64,000 nucleotides of DNA from Costertonia aggregata (lineage in GTDB: Bacteria; Bacteroidota; Bacteroidia; Flavobacteriales; Flavobacteriaceae), in the NCBI RefSeq assembly GCF_013402795.1, contig NZ_CP058595.1, positions 3,264,001 through 3,328,000 of the forward strand, in the 5' to 3' direction. Of the stretch, positions 8,102 to 15,876 are shown one piece after another; the stretch's first letter is position 1, and every line of letters begins with the position of its first letter. The notes under the pieces were generated by a model. It saw nothing but the letters and a program-made list of their open reading frames with translations, had not been told where the DNA came from and made no database searches. The position numbers were made by a program, and so were the translations under genes.

Positions 8102-8387
8102 AAACAAATTGCTTAATAAATCTTTTATTCCTCTTTAATTAATCACTTTCCTCAGTTCACCACAACTCTAGTCTGGTTCGCAACAATTATTAAGATTGCT
8201 GTGGCTACCCATCTAAATTTACCATGCAATAATTAAGAAAGTAAATTTTTTCATTTTCATATAGTGTTCTCGTAAAAGGGTCTTGTGGTTAAAGCAAGGC
8301 TCTTTTTAGTTTATGGGTGTAGCCTTCCCTGACTTTAACCTTCCTCATTTTCGATAATTCAGAATTCTGAAATCTTATCTTTGCTAA

Positions 8388-8404
8388 AGTTCAAACAAAC
8401 GATT
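8388..8404 (+). repeat. Array repeat copy 7
   Basis: AGTTCAAACAAACGATT, 16/17 to consensus, 44 bp before the 3' end of the truncated HAD gene. Confidence 0.7.
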
Positions 8405-8447
8405 GAAGCAGGTGGTCCTATCGCCCCAAAAAGGGTATTTCCGAGTA

Positions 8448-8862
8448 TTAGCGCACTTTTTTCCGATTTTTGATGAAGCTATATACCTTTGGAATCAAAT
8501 CTTTCAGATTGTCAACAATGTATTCGGGGCCAAGAAGATCGCAGGCATGAACCGATTCCCTGGTAACACTGTTCGTAACGGCAAAAACATGCATTCCCCC
8601 AACGAGTCCTGCCTTTATGCCATTGACCGAATCTTCAATAACTAGGCATTCTTCGGATTTTGAACTAAGATAGGTTCTTGTTTTTTCATAAATCTCGGCG
8701 TTCGGCTTCCCAAAACTAACATCGTCATGAGTAAGGATCAGGTCAAACTTTTCATAAACGCCCATTATGGAAGTAATTCTTTTGGCCTCGGTCAAATGGG
8801 ACATGGCGGCCAGAACAATACGGAAGTTATCGGAATGCACTTTTTGCAAAAGCTCAAGGGTA
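8448..8862 (-). pseudogene. HAD-family hydrolase, C-terminal part only
   Basis: The reverse frame reads TLELLQKVHSDNFRIVLAAM, then FDLILTHDDVSFGKPNAEIYE (the HAD Lys motif, GKP) and CLVIEDSVNGIKAGLVGGM (the acidic motif IV, ED). These are the second half of a beta-phosphoglucomutase/phosphatase-like HAD enzyme. The N-terminal nucleophile motif DxDGT and the cap are missing. The frame stops matching the family at about 8862, exactly where a copied piece of the DUF6090-like gene begins. No credible start codon exists, so it is a pseudogene created by the junction. Confidence 0.75.
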
Positions 8863-9163
8863 AAAGAACAAAAGTGTCCGGAAAGAGTATATAATGAATC
8901 TCATAGGAGATATATCCACGGATAGGGATGTATTGCAGGCGAACCTTATCGCAATTGATAAAAAGATTAAAGCCTGTAATGAAATGATCGCTATCTTGAA
9001 CTCGGATCCAGATGGGAACCTGCAGCTCTTCAATATGGTCTTCGAAGTGCTGGACTACGAAATTTTCAATCCCGAGAGCATCACGTACAGTACGCTGATC
9101 AACTCCGGTGATATGAAATTGATAAATGATTTTGGGCTGAAAAAAGCGATTCAGGGCCATTAT
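8863..9163 (+). pseudogene. Partial second copy of the DUF6090-like gene
   Basis: 301 bp nearly identical (a handful of mismatches; roughly 97% by eye) to 12806-13106 of the complete gene at 12696-13355. The copied frame starts in mid-gene and runs to GLKKAIQGHY, then leaves homology and terminates by 9235. Both ends are abrupt: the left abuts the truncated HAD gene, the right the truncated SRAP gene. It cannot encode the membrane anchor present in the full gene. Confidence 0.85.
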
Positions 9164-9168
9164 TTATG

Positions 9169-9342
9169 TTACAAAAAGCTTCTCATAACTTGCGGTATAA
9201 TCCAAAATGAGTTATGGGAATATCCGTTCGCATGATGGTAAATAAATTCGTTGCCGACTTCCTTTTCCTTGTCCGACCGTGTAACGCCATAATGTAATTC
9301 AAGTTCCTGGGCCGTACTGACGATTCTTGTATGGAAACACAT
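9169..9342 (-). pseudogene. SRAP (YedK/HMCES-like) N-terminal stub, 57 codons
   Basis: On the minus strand from ATG 9342 the frame begins MCFHT, with Cys2, the catalytic nucleophile of SRAP proteins that crosslink abasic sites in single-stranded DNA. It continues through AQELELHYGV and FIYHHANGYSH, which fit the flavobacterial SRAP N-terminus (His-Ala-Asn-Gly before the first strand). It stops at 9169, six bases from the copied DUF6090-like fragment; a full SRAP is about 200-250 residues. The active-site pocket residues further along are absent, so this is a truncated gene. Confidence 0.7.
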
Positions 9343-9518
9343 ATGATGTAAATTAAAAAATGTTCTAAATAATATTTTTTAACATAAGGTTTTTCCTACT
9401 TATGCATTAAATCGTTAAATTGTAGAGGCAATCCTTCTGGTTAAAAATCATACGACAATGTAGTTAAAACTGAATAAAATGTTCCCTTGATACGTATTAA
9501 CCCTTAAAAATCAATATT

Positions 9519-11476
9519 ATGGTTAAAAAACTACTATTATTTTCAATATTATTTACCCTGCCTCTTATAGCAATAGCGCAGAACGAAAATCCGATACCAC
9601 AGCTTTTCGAGGTGGTAGGCCAGGATATATCAGGTCAAGGTAAATCTACAAGGTCAGTTTCGGATAAGATGTCCAAAAGGGCGAACAATCCTATGTTTAT
9701 AGAGATTAGAAAGGTCGAGTTTCCAAACTTGAAGAATCTTGCAGAAGAAAAAAGGATGAACGAGCAAAGTCCGGCATACTTTCAATTTTCCATACCCATA
9801 GGAAAAAAGGCGGGCACTGGAAAAATATTGGCCGTACCCAAACATATCGAGGTGGATAAGGAGGGCAACTATACCTACAATGCAGAGCTTTTGTACAAAA
9901 AAGATTTACAGGGGGACTTGACCCTCATCCATCAGGACGGTAAAAATTTCGGTAGTATGACCATCGGCGAAAGATCGTTCAAAATCGAACATATTGATGG
10001 CGAAGGAGAGTATTTGATAGAGCTGGATACTGAAAAACTCATTTCAAAAGAGGCATGCATTTCCATGCCAAAAAAAATGAAAAAGGGAGCTCCGAGTCCT
10101 CCGTTGGCAGTTTGGACAAAATGGCCGACAACATTCTTGAGGCAAGAAGTTCCGCCGGTGGTGCATGTGTTGTTAGGGTTCTCACATTGTTCACAAATGC
10201 AGCGAACAATGTTTCCAACCCGAATCAATTCGCAACCACTGCGATATCCGAACTAAATCAATCCTTACGAAATTCAAGGATTTATAGTAGTCAATTGACC
10301 TTTCAATCGGCAGGTGTCCAAAATGTAAATCTGCCGGGAGCCAGTAACAATATCTTGAATGATTTGGCAAATTTACAGACAAACCAGACGATTATAAATC
10401 TTCGCAACCAAGCAGGTGCTGATTTGGTCGTTGTTCTGGTAAATAGAAATTATATTTCGGGCCTTGTTCTAGGGGTTGCTCCGCTGAACGATTACGGTAA
10501 TGAGGATACAGGTTATGTAGCGATGGTCGAAGCGGATTCCAGTACCAAGACCTATGCTCATGAGACTGGCCACATGATGGGCTGTAGACATGATGTGGAA
10601 TATGATTTGATCTCTGGTCAGGCCTTTAACAACGATGCCAACATACCGGCAAATTTGGATGTTAATTCAAAAGGGCATCAATGGTACAAGAGAAATTGTT
10701 TTTTCTGCCAAAAACTATATCGAAAGAGTGTAGTCGCAAACGGGGGAACCGACGGTTTACCAAGGCTCTTTTTCTCCAATCCCGATGTTACTGAGGAAAG
10801 TAAATCAAGAGGTCCCACAGGTACTTCAAATAGAAATAATTACCGACAATTGCTGAATGCACGCTCAGTGGTATCGGAATATGATGATTTTGCTCCCCTG
10901 ATAGTTGGCATTGGTGGCCCCTCCACGGTTCTTGTGGGCCAAGAGTACACTATGACCTCCAACGTACAGAATTGTTCTGGTTCTCCCACCTATCGATGGG
11001 AACGCAGTGACGATGGGTTCAACTATTTTCAAGTAGGAACTTCAAGTACCTATTCTACCTTTGCCTTGCCATTAAACGGTAACTTGGTACACTTTAGATT
11101 GACGGTGACCTGTGATGGGCAAACCGTATCTAGGACAAGAACGGTCTTCATAGAGGGAGGCCCTGGTGGCCCGTTCTTCGCCAAAACTCAACTTCAAGAG
11201 TTTGATAATGAAACCTCCAGTTCTACTGTATACCCTGTACCGGCATCCTATGAAATCAATGTTATGGTCGTTTCTGAACACGACCAAAAGGCAACCGTCT
11301 CTTTGCTTGGTATAGCACCCTTTTCTTATCAGAAAAAGCTTTTTAAGGGAAACTTAAACAATGGGGGAAATCCATTGCTCTTCGATGTTTCGAGTATACC
11401 ACAGGGCATTTACCAACTCATTGTACATGGGGAAAACGGTATTATATTTGAGAAACGTATTCTAATTTCAAGATAA
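9519..11476 (+). CDS. T9SS-exported metzincin-type metalloprotease, split by a -1 frame change
   Basis: Frame 1 (9519-10256) starts with a signal peptide (MVKKLLLFSILFTLPLIAIAQ) and a propeptide-like region. Frame 2 (open from before 10055 to 11476) carries HETGHMMGCRHD, the HExxHxxGxxHD zinc site of metzincins (reprolysin-like), a possible Ig/PKD-like region near SPTYRWERSDDG, and a C-terminal STVYPVPAS...ENGIIFEKRI tail typical of Por-type sorting domains. The frames join if the ribosome or polymerase slips -1 on a run of eight A at 10070-10077 (A AAA AAA heptamer), giving about 652 residues. Alternatives are an inactivating mutation or a sequencing error. Confidence 0.8.
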
Positions 11477-11501
11477 TACCCCTATCTTATCAGTTATATA
11501 G

Positions 11502-11526
11502 AGGGGACTATTCATCCCCTTTTATT
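11502..11526 (+). terminator. Terminator after the metalloprotease gene
   Basis: AGGGGA (11502-11507) pairs with TCCCCT (11515-11520) around a 7-nt loop, followed by TTTATT. It separates the protease from the lipoprotein gene. Confidence 0.55.
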
Positions 11527-11567
11527 CCTATCAAAAAGTCAATCCTATGTTAACTATCGAACAAAAT

Positions 11568-12122
11568 ATGCGCAAGAAACTTAAAACATATTTCTTTATA
11601 ATTGGAGCTATCATACTCTTGGTATCTTGTAGTGATGATGATTCCAATACGGAGATTTGTCCTCCGGAATTAGGTAATCTCGATACGGCGATTAGTGAAC
11701 AGATTGATTTTCGGGCAAGATGGACGATATACGAATATTTTGAAAATGGCGCTATTTCGATAACAGCTTCTGTGATGGATGAGAATTGCTTATTGAGGGC
11801 AATTATGACCATTACAGCGACACCGAATTTGGAAAGGCAGGATTTCGAAATTACCACAGCGGAATTCATAAGGGAGCCGACCAATATCTCCTTTAATCAA
11901 GTGGATGAGGATGCATCCTTAGGTTCTTGGTCGATTGACGAAGCGGAACCTAATTGGGTTCAATTCGAGGAAATCACGGAAATAAGCGTAAAAGGAACAT
12001 TTCAGGCCACTTTGGTCATACAGGAAAATGGTAATGATTTTCATACTCTACCAGACACCTTAAGATTTGATAATGTAAGTTTTGAAGCTGTTCCAGGGGA
12101 GCTTCTTAATGGCGCCGATTGA
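11568..12122 (+). CDS. Hypothetical lipoprotein
   Basis: ATG 11568 is preferred over 11547 because it places a basic MRKKLKTY start before the hydrophobic core and lipobox (IILLVSC, then SDDD). The acidic SDDD after Cys is common on Bacteroidota lipoproteins and may act as a surface-export signal. The mature domain (about 160 residues) is acidic and beta-rich; no family is recognised. It directly follows the secreted protease and may be its partner, but a terminator-like hairpin lies between them. Confidence 0.7.
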   Translation: MRKKLKTYFFIIGAIILLVSCSDDDSNTEICPPELGNLDTAISEQIDFRARWTIYEYFENGAISITASVMDENCLLRAIMTITATPNLERQDFEITTAEFIREPTNISFNQVDEDASLGSWSIDEAEPNWVQFEEITEISVKGTFQATLVIQENGNDFHTLPDTLRFDNVSFEAVPGELLNGAD

Positions 12123-12356
12123 GTGAATGAAATCTGCTTTAACATTCTAAATTCAATACTGACCATGACTACTGTTAATTTTTTTATATAATTCCAAATA
12201 AAGATTGAATAAAATAACACGTTGTGCAAAATGCCGAATAGCGGTAAAGAAATAACGACAAATCGATTTTACATTCACAACGGGTTTAACAATGTATATT
12301 TTGAAGCTCCTTTAGATAAATACAATAGGCAATAGTCTAGTTAAACATTTTGACGT

Positions 12357-12620
12357 TCATTTCTTTTGATGGTTCTTGATACTGTATGTTACCACGCCCC
12401 AAATCACCAGTATGGTATCCCCTTCGATAACGATGGGTTTGTAATTGGGATTCTCCGGCAATAGGGTAACCTTTTCCTTTTCCTTTTTGATGCGTTTTAC
12501 GGTAAACTCACCTTCCACAAAACAGACCGCAATACAGCCATCGCACGGCTCGATACTCCTATCGATTATCAGTAAATCCCCATCATAGAGCCCTGCTCCC
12601 TCAATAAATTCGAAATTCGG
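12357..12620 (-). pseudogene. umuD: umuD C-terminal fragment
   Basis: The minus-strand frame open from 12620 to the stop at 12357-12359 reads GAGLYDGDLLIIDRSIEPCD, GCIAVCFVEGEFTVKRI, LLPENPNYKPIVI and ILVIWGVVTYSIK. This is the C-terminal domain of UmuD/LexA-type S24 peptidases, including the catalytic Lys of FTVKR. The upstream catalytic Ser-Met motif is not present (FEFIEGAG instead of SMxxAG) and an in-frame TGA at 12621-12623 closes the frame. No start codon exists. It is therefore a decayed fragment of an SOS mutagenesis gene. No umuC is visible in the window. Confidence 0.8.
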
Positions 12621-12695
12621 TCACGGTATTTTTAATTTAAGGTACCCCGTTTTCATAAAAATCTTAATTTTAATGGCCAAGAACACTAATCAAAG

Positions 12696-13355
12696 TTGCC
12701 AATGAAAATGGAAAGGAAAAATATCGGGTATGTTCTCAGGGAAATACTTATAGTGATAATCGGTATCACCATTGCCTTCAGTATGAACAAATGCTCGGAC
12801 AGTATAAAGAACAATAGTGTCCGGAAAGAGTATATAATGAATCTCATAGGAGATATATCCACGGATAGGGATGTATTGCAGGCGAACCTTATCGCAATTG
12901 ATAAAAAGATTGAAACCTGTAATGAAATGATCGCTATCTTGAACTCGGATCCGGATGGGAAACTGCAGCTCTTCAATATGGTCTTCGAAGTGCTTGACTA
13001 CGAAATTTTCAATCCCGAGAGCATCACGTACAGTACGCTAATCAACTCCGGTGATATGAAATTGATAAATGATTTTGGGCTGAAAAAAGCGATTCAGGGC
13101 CATTATACAAATTATGAATACGTAGACGACATCTATCAGAAGCATTTGGCATTGATCCGTGATTATTTGGGGAACTACATGATAAACAATGCGGATTACG
13201 ATGAAGTGACGAAGGGTAGGTTGCCTTTCCTTGACAAAACAAAACTCAAGAATATTATACGTGCATTGACAACCACGTTATTGGAGAAAAAAGAAGCGGC
13301 CCGAAAGGGAATCGATAGCTGCGACAGTGTCCTAACGGTATTAAGATCGTATTGA
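12696..13355 (+). CDS. DUF6090-like membrane-anchored protein
   Basis: 219 residues with one N-terminal membrane segment (REILIVIIGITIAFSMN), followed by a helical extracytoplasmic domain of about 185 residues. The layout and the IGITIAF membrane motif resemble the flavobacterial DUF6090 family, whose role is unknown. Position 12806-13106 is duplicated at 8863-9163. The start may be ATG 12702 or 12708 (both in frame, giving MKMERKNIG or MERKNIG); the listed one is the first. It lies between the umuD fragment and the DUF427 gene. Confidence 0.7.
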   Translation: MPMKMERKNIGYVLREILIVIIGITIAFSMNKCSDSIKNNSVRKEYIMNLIGDISTDRDVLQANLIAIDKKIETCNEMIAILNSDPDGKLQLFNMVFEVLDYEIFNPESITYSTLINSGDMKLINDFGLKKAIQGHYTNYEYVDDIYQKHLALIRDYLGNYMINNADYDEVTKGRLPFLDKTKLKNIIRALTTTLLEKKEAARKGIDSCDSVLTVLRSY

Positions 13356-13899
13356 TGTAAAGGGCTAGCATTGATGTAAGGAACACTTTTTAGTCCTATT
13401 GGGAAAACAGATCGTACCGATACAAATTGATTCATAAAATACCAATGATGAATGTATAAAAGAAAAAAATCGATTGTAAGGATGGTATGGGTATCCTTGA
13501 ATTCAATATTTCAAGCGAACACGATAAATATGACACTTATTTACTTAAGGGCGACTTGTCGATATGCTTGAAAGGGACAGCACAAAAAATGTGCTTTATT
13601 CCATATCCTTTTATGGTTAGAAGTATGGTACGACATTTTGAAAAATGGGATAAACGGCATTTCCAGCTTTGCATCGTGAAGAAGTTTGGATAGATACAGC
13701 AATGTTCCCAAAAGTATTTGATCGCGCCATGGTCAAGAAAAAACTGTTCAGGTGGTCAAGAATAATTCGTTACAGTTTAAACCATATTTGGAACCATGTT
13801 CTCGTGCCTGTAGGAATGCCGGAAGATGAATTTTCGAAAGAGTTCAAATCAAAGCCCGAATAAACGATAGCAGCCCAGGTAACATGTAAAATATAGGTT
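13356..13899. other. Stretch with two short unassigned frames
   Basis: Two short plus-strand frames (13487-13693 and 13669-13863) overlap. The second begins at TTG and ends in KEFKSKPE with a stop inside a TAAACGAT sequence. Its middle (basic, with WSRIIRYSLNHIWNHVLVPV) looks protein-like, but I recognise neither frame. The region may be a decayed gene. Confidence 0.3.
13841..13868 (+). repeat. Possible interrupted array repeat
   Basis: AGTTCAAAT at 13841-13849 and TAAACGAT at 13861-13868 are the two halves of the array repeat separated by an extra 11 bp. The stop codon TAA of the short frame lies in the right half, as at 2770. Confidence 0.35.
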
Positions 13900-14457
13900 A
13901 TGAAAAAAAAAGTACGGACGAATTGGTTACAAAAGGCCCGAGAGAACTGGAATCACAAAGGCGATAAAAGGCCACCCTTCGCTATTGAGCCAAACAAAGG
14001 GCAGCGTTCGGTATGGGATTTTCCGAGGCCACCTATAATCGAAAAAGTGAGAAAATCGGTATTGGTAAATTGTCAAGATGGGACGATTGCTGATTCAAAA
14101 AATGCCCTTGCGGTCTTGGAGACGGCCAGTCCACCAACATATTATATTCCCCAAGTAGATATTGATATGGGTTCACTAGTGCCGATACACGGAAAGGCTT
14201 CGATGTGTGAATGGAAGGGACGTGCCATATATCTGGCTTTGAAAACCATGAGAGAGCTACCAGTGGCTTGGTACTATCCAAATCCCTTTCCCGAGTTTCA
14301 GGAACTGAAAGATCACTTGGCATTCTATCCCCAGCACCTCGAATGTTATATAGATGGAGAAAGGGCAAAGGCTCAGGCAAGCGATTTTTATGCAGGATGG
14401 ATTACCGAAGATTTGGCAGGGCCCTTTAAAGGGGAAAAAGGAACAGAACACTGGTAA
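13900..14457 (+). CDS. DUF427 domain protein
   Basis: 185 residues matching the DUF427 pattern: WDFPRPPIIEKV near 40, GTIADSKNALAVLETASPPT (60s-80s), YYIPQVDI, SMCEWKGRA, WYYPNPFPEF, LAFYP, VDGE-like IDGERAKAQASDFYAGWIT and a terminal GPFKGEKGTEHW. The family is small, cytosolic and of unknown function, with a beta-tent fold. There is no signal peptide. The gene is the last before the convergent recombinase gene, with an array repeat and inverted repeat between them. Confidence 0.9.
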   Translation: MKKKVRTNWLQKARENWNHKGDKRPPFAIEPNKGQRSVWDFPRPPIIEKVRKSVLVNCQDGTIADSKNALAVLETASPPTYYIPQVDIDMGSLVPIHGKASMCEWKGRAIYLALKTMRELPVAWYYPNPFPEFQELKDHLAFYPQHLECYIDGERAKAQASDFYAGWITEDLAGPFKGEKGTEHW

Positions 14458-14484
14458 TTTGGTGGCATTCGACTTACGATTAAA

Positions 14485-14501
14485 AGTTAAGATAAACGAT
14501 A
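14485..14501 (+). repeat. Array repeat copy 8, recombinase-proximal
   Basis: AGTTAAGATAAACGATA, 14/17 to consensus. It abuts the 12-8-12 inverted repeat at 14501-14532 and is the last copy before the recombinase gene. Confidence 0.6.
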
Positions 14502-14532
14502 CTCTTTACAAATTGCACCTTTTGTAAAGAGT
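14501..14532. repeat. 12-8-12 inverted repeat: recombination core site or terminator
   Basis: Arms ACTCTTTACAAA and TTTGTAAAGAGT are perfect 12-bp inverted repeats around the 8-bp spacer TTGCACCT. AT-rich arms, an asymmetric 8-bp spacer and position beside the recombinase and array repeat fit a tyrosine-recombinase core site. Its placement between two convergent genes also fits a bidirectional terminator, although flanking T runs are weak. Confidence 0.5.
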
Positions 14533-14563
14533 TTCTAAAAAAAGTAAGGCTACAATTGAATGG

Positions 14564-15754
14564 CTATCCGAACAATCGATTAATTTCTTCAGTCTCTTCC
14601 TTATGATAGAAATCTTTTAGATAATGCTGGGTTGTTGATAATTTGGTATGTCCCAAAAGTTTGGAAATCATCAGCATTCCTGTGTTGGATTTTACCGCAA
14701 AGTCGGCAAACGAGTGTTTTGCCATATGCATACTTACCCGTTTTTTGATGCCCGCCTTTTCGCATGCAATTCTTAAAGACCGATTGGCAGCATTGTTTGA
14801 AATATACAGTCGGTGCTCAATTTTTTCTGCCGGTTTGTCTGCCATACCATAGAGTGGGGGGAAGACGAACGTTTCATCCTTTCCTTTGTATTTCTCTATT
14901 ATATCGATTGTCTTAGGGGTAACTGGTAAAGTTCTTTTTGCACCGGCACGGGTTTTAGATTTTCCCATGGTGTAGACAATCTCATTCCCGATGATATTTT
15001 CCCATTTGAGTCGGCATACATCGGAGAAGCGCATGCCGGCGGTAAAAAACGAAAATAAAAACATATCCCTTGCCTTTGACATCCCTTTGTGATGCGCTGG
15101 AATTTCTAAATCAGATAGCTTGCTGATTTCACCGAATGTAAGGGATTCCTTTTCTGTATTCTCGGTAACAATTTGATAGCCTTTTATTGGATTTACCTTA
15201 ATTATACCAATGGCAACTGCCTTGTTCAGAACCGCATACAGCGATTTAAAGTTTGAGGCAACGGTATTTACCTTATTTCCTTTTTCCAGCATCCATTGTT
15301 CATAATCTTTAGCAAACTGAACTGATAAATCTGAAAATGAAACGTGTCTTGCAAACTCCTTCAACTTTTTTATATACTTCTGCTGTGTATTGGCCGTACG
15401 TATTTTTCCTTTGAGCCTGGCCTCATCCACTATCTGTTGATAAAAATCCAAGAAGGAACTGGAGTCGTACTTTTGGGAATTTTTGTAAAGAAAAAGGAGT
15501 CTTTTCGCTGAAACACCCTCATTTTCATAATATAGTTTCTGAAGTGAAAGCAAAAGGGTATTCAAACTGGTGTTGAGTTTTTCCTCTATGGGATGACGCT
15601 TAATTTTTTTTCTTTTATCGTCCCATTGAGTACTTTTGACAGAGATTCCCGAATCCAAATATTGCACATCCCTGTTCGAGGTCTCCATCTTGAGCCTAAT
15701 CAATTGCGTGCCATTTTTCTTGACGTAAGAAGAAAGGTAGAAATTAAGGTTCAT
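14564..15754 (-). CDS. Tyrosine recombinase/integrase (Bacteroidota type)
   Basis: 396 residues. Residues about 1-90 fit an arm-binding domain, about 100-185 the SAM-like core-binding domain, and about 205-390 the catalytic domain. Catalytic candidates are Arg242 (FFTAGMRFSDVCRLKW), Lys265 (TMGKSK), His343, His369 (LLGH) and nucleophile Tyr378 (TTQHYL). The second catalytic Arg of HxxR is Lys346 here (HMAKHSF), which is unusual. Length is normal and the gene seems intact. It faces the repeat-bounded array and is the only recombinase in the window, making it the likely enzyme of that array. It could also be simply the integrase of an island whose other end is outside. Confidence 0.92.
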   Translation of the reverse strand: MNLNFYLSSYVKKNGTQLIRLKMETSNRDVQYLDSGISVKSTQWDDKRKKIKRHPIEEKLNTSLNTLLLSLQKLYYENEGVSAKRLLFLYKNSQKYDSSSFLDFYQQIVDEARLKGKIRTANTQQKYIKKLKEFARHVSFSDLSVQFAKDYEQWMLEKGNKVNTVASNFKSLYAVLNKAVAIGIIKVNPIKGYQIVTENTEKESLTFGEISKLSDLEIPAHHKGMSKARDMFLFSFFTAGMRFSDVCRLKWENIIGNEIVYTMGKSKTRAGAKRTLPVTPKTIDIIEKYKGKDETFVFPPLYGMADKPAEKIEHRLYISNNAANRSLRIACEKAGIKKRVSMHMAKHSFADFAVKSNTGMLMISKLLGHTKLSTTQHYLKDFYHKEETEEINRLFG

Positions 15755-15876
15755 TTTTAATTAGTTCGTTATTAGTTCGAAACCTAATCAAATATAAACA
15801 AAAATAAAGTAATATAAACTTTTTATTAGTTATTGAAAAACAGTATTATAGCACTGTGGGTAAAGTTTAAGGCTGA

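Larger units (their letters stand above)
7910..8447. other. Gene-free stretch with two repeat copies
   Basis: No gene is recognised across about 540 bp. It contains array repeat copies at 8085 and 8388, a possible hairpin followed by T5 near 8279-8316, and a perfect 14-bp palindrome TTCAGAATTCTGAA at 8358-8371, 16 bp before repeat copy 7. Confidence 0.4.

Noticed and set aside
13487-13693. 68-codon plus-strand ORF
   Set aside because: Odd composition, overlaps another frame, no recognisable family; kept only inside an unassigned stretch.
2439-14501. CRISPR array
   Set aside because: The 17-bp copies are too short and spaced from about 190 bp to kilobases, contain genes between them and have no cas genes nearby.
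2439-14501. Classical integron attC sites
   Set aside because: The repeats lack paired RYYYAAC/GTTRRRY core sites in a foldable 60-140 bp element, and the recombinase lacks an obvious IntI-specific insertion; only the cassette-like layout is similar.
2439-14501. Repeat derived from the tRNA T arm (GTTCAAAT)
   Set aside because: The shared bases are few and there is no tRNA acceptor sequence or CCA-side stem around any copy.
14501-14532. Simple intrinsic terminator
   Set aside because: Not fully rejected: it lies between convergent genes. Low GC in the stem and weak T runs make the recombination-site reading at least equally good, so it is listed as a repeat.
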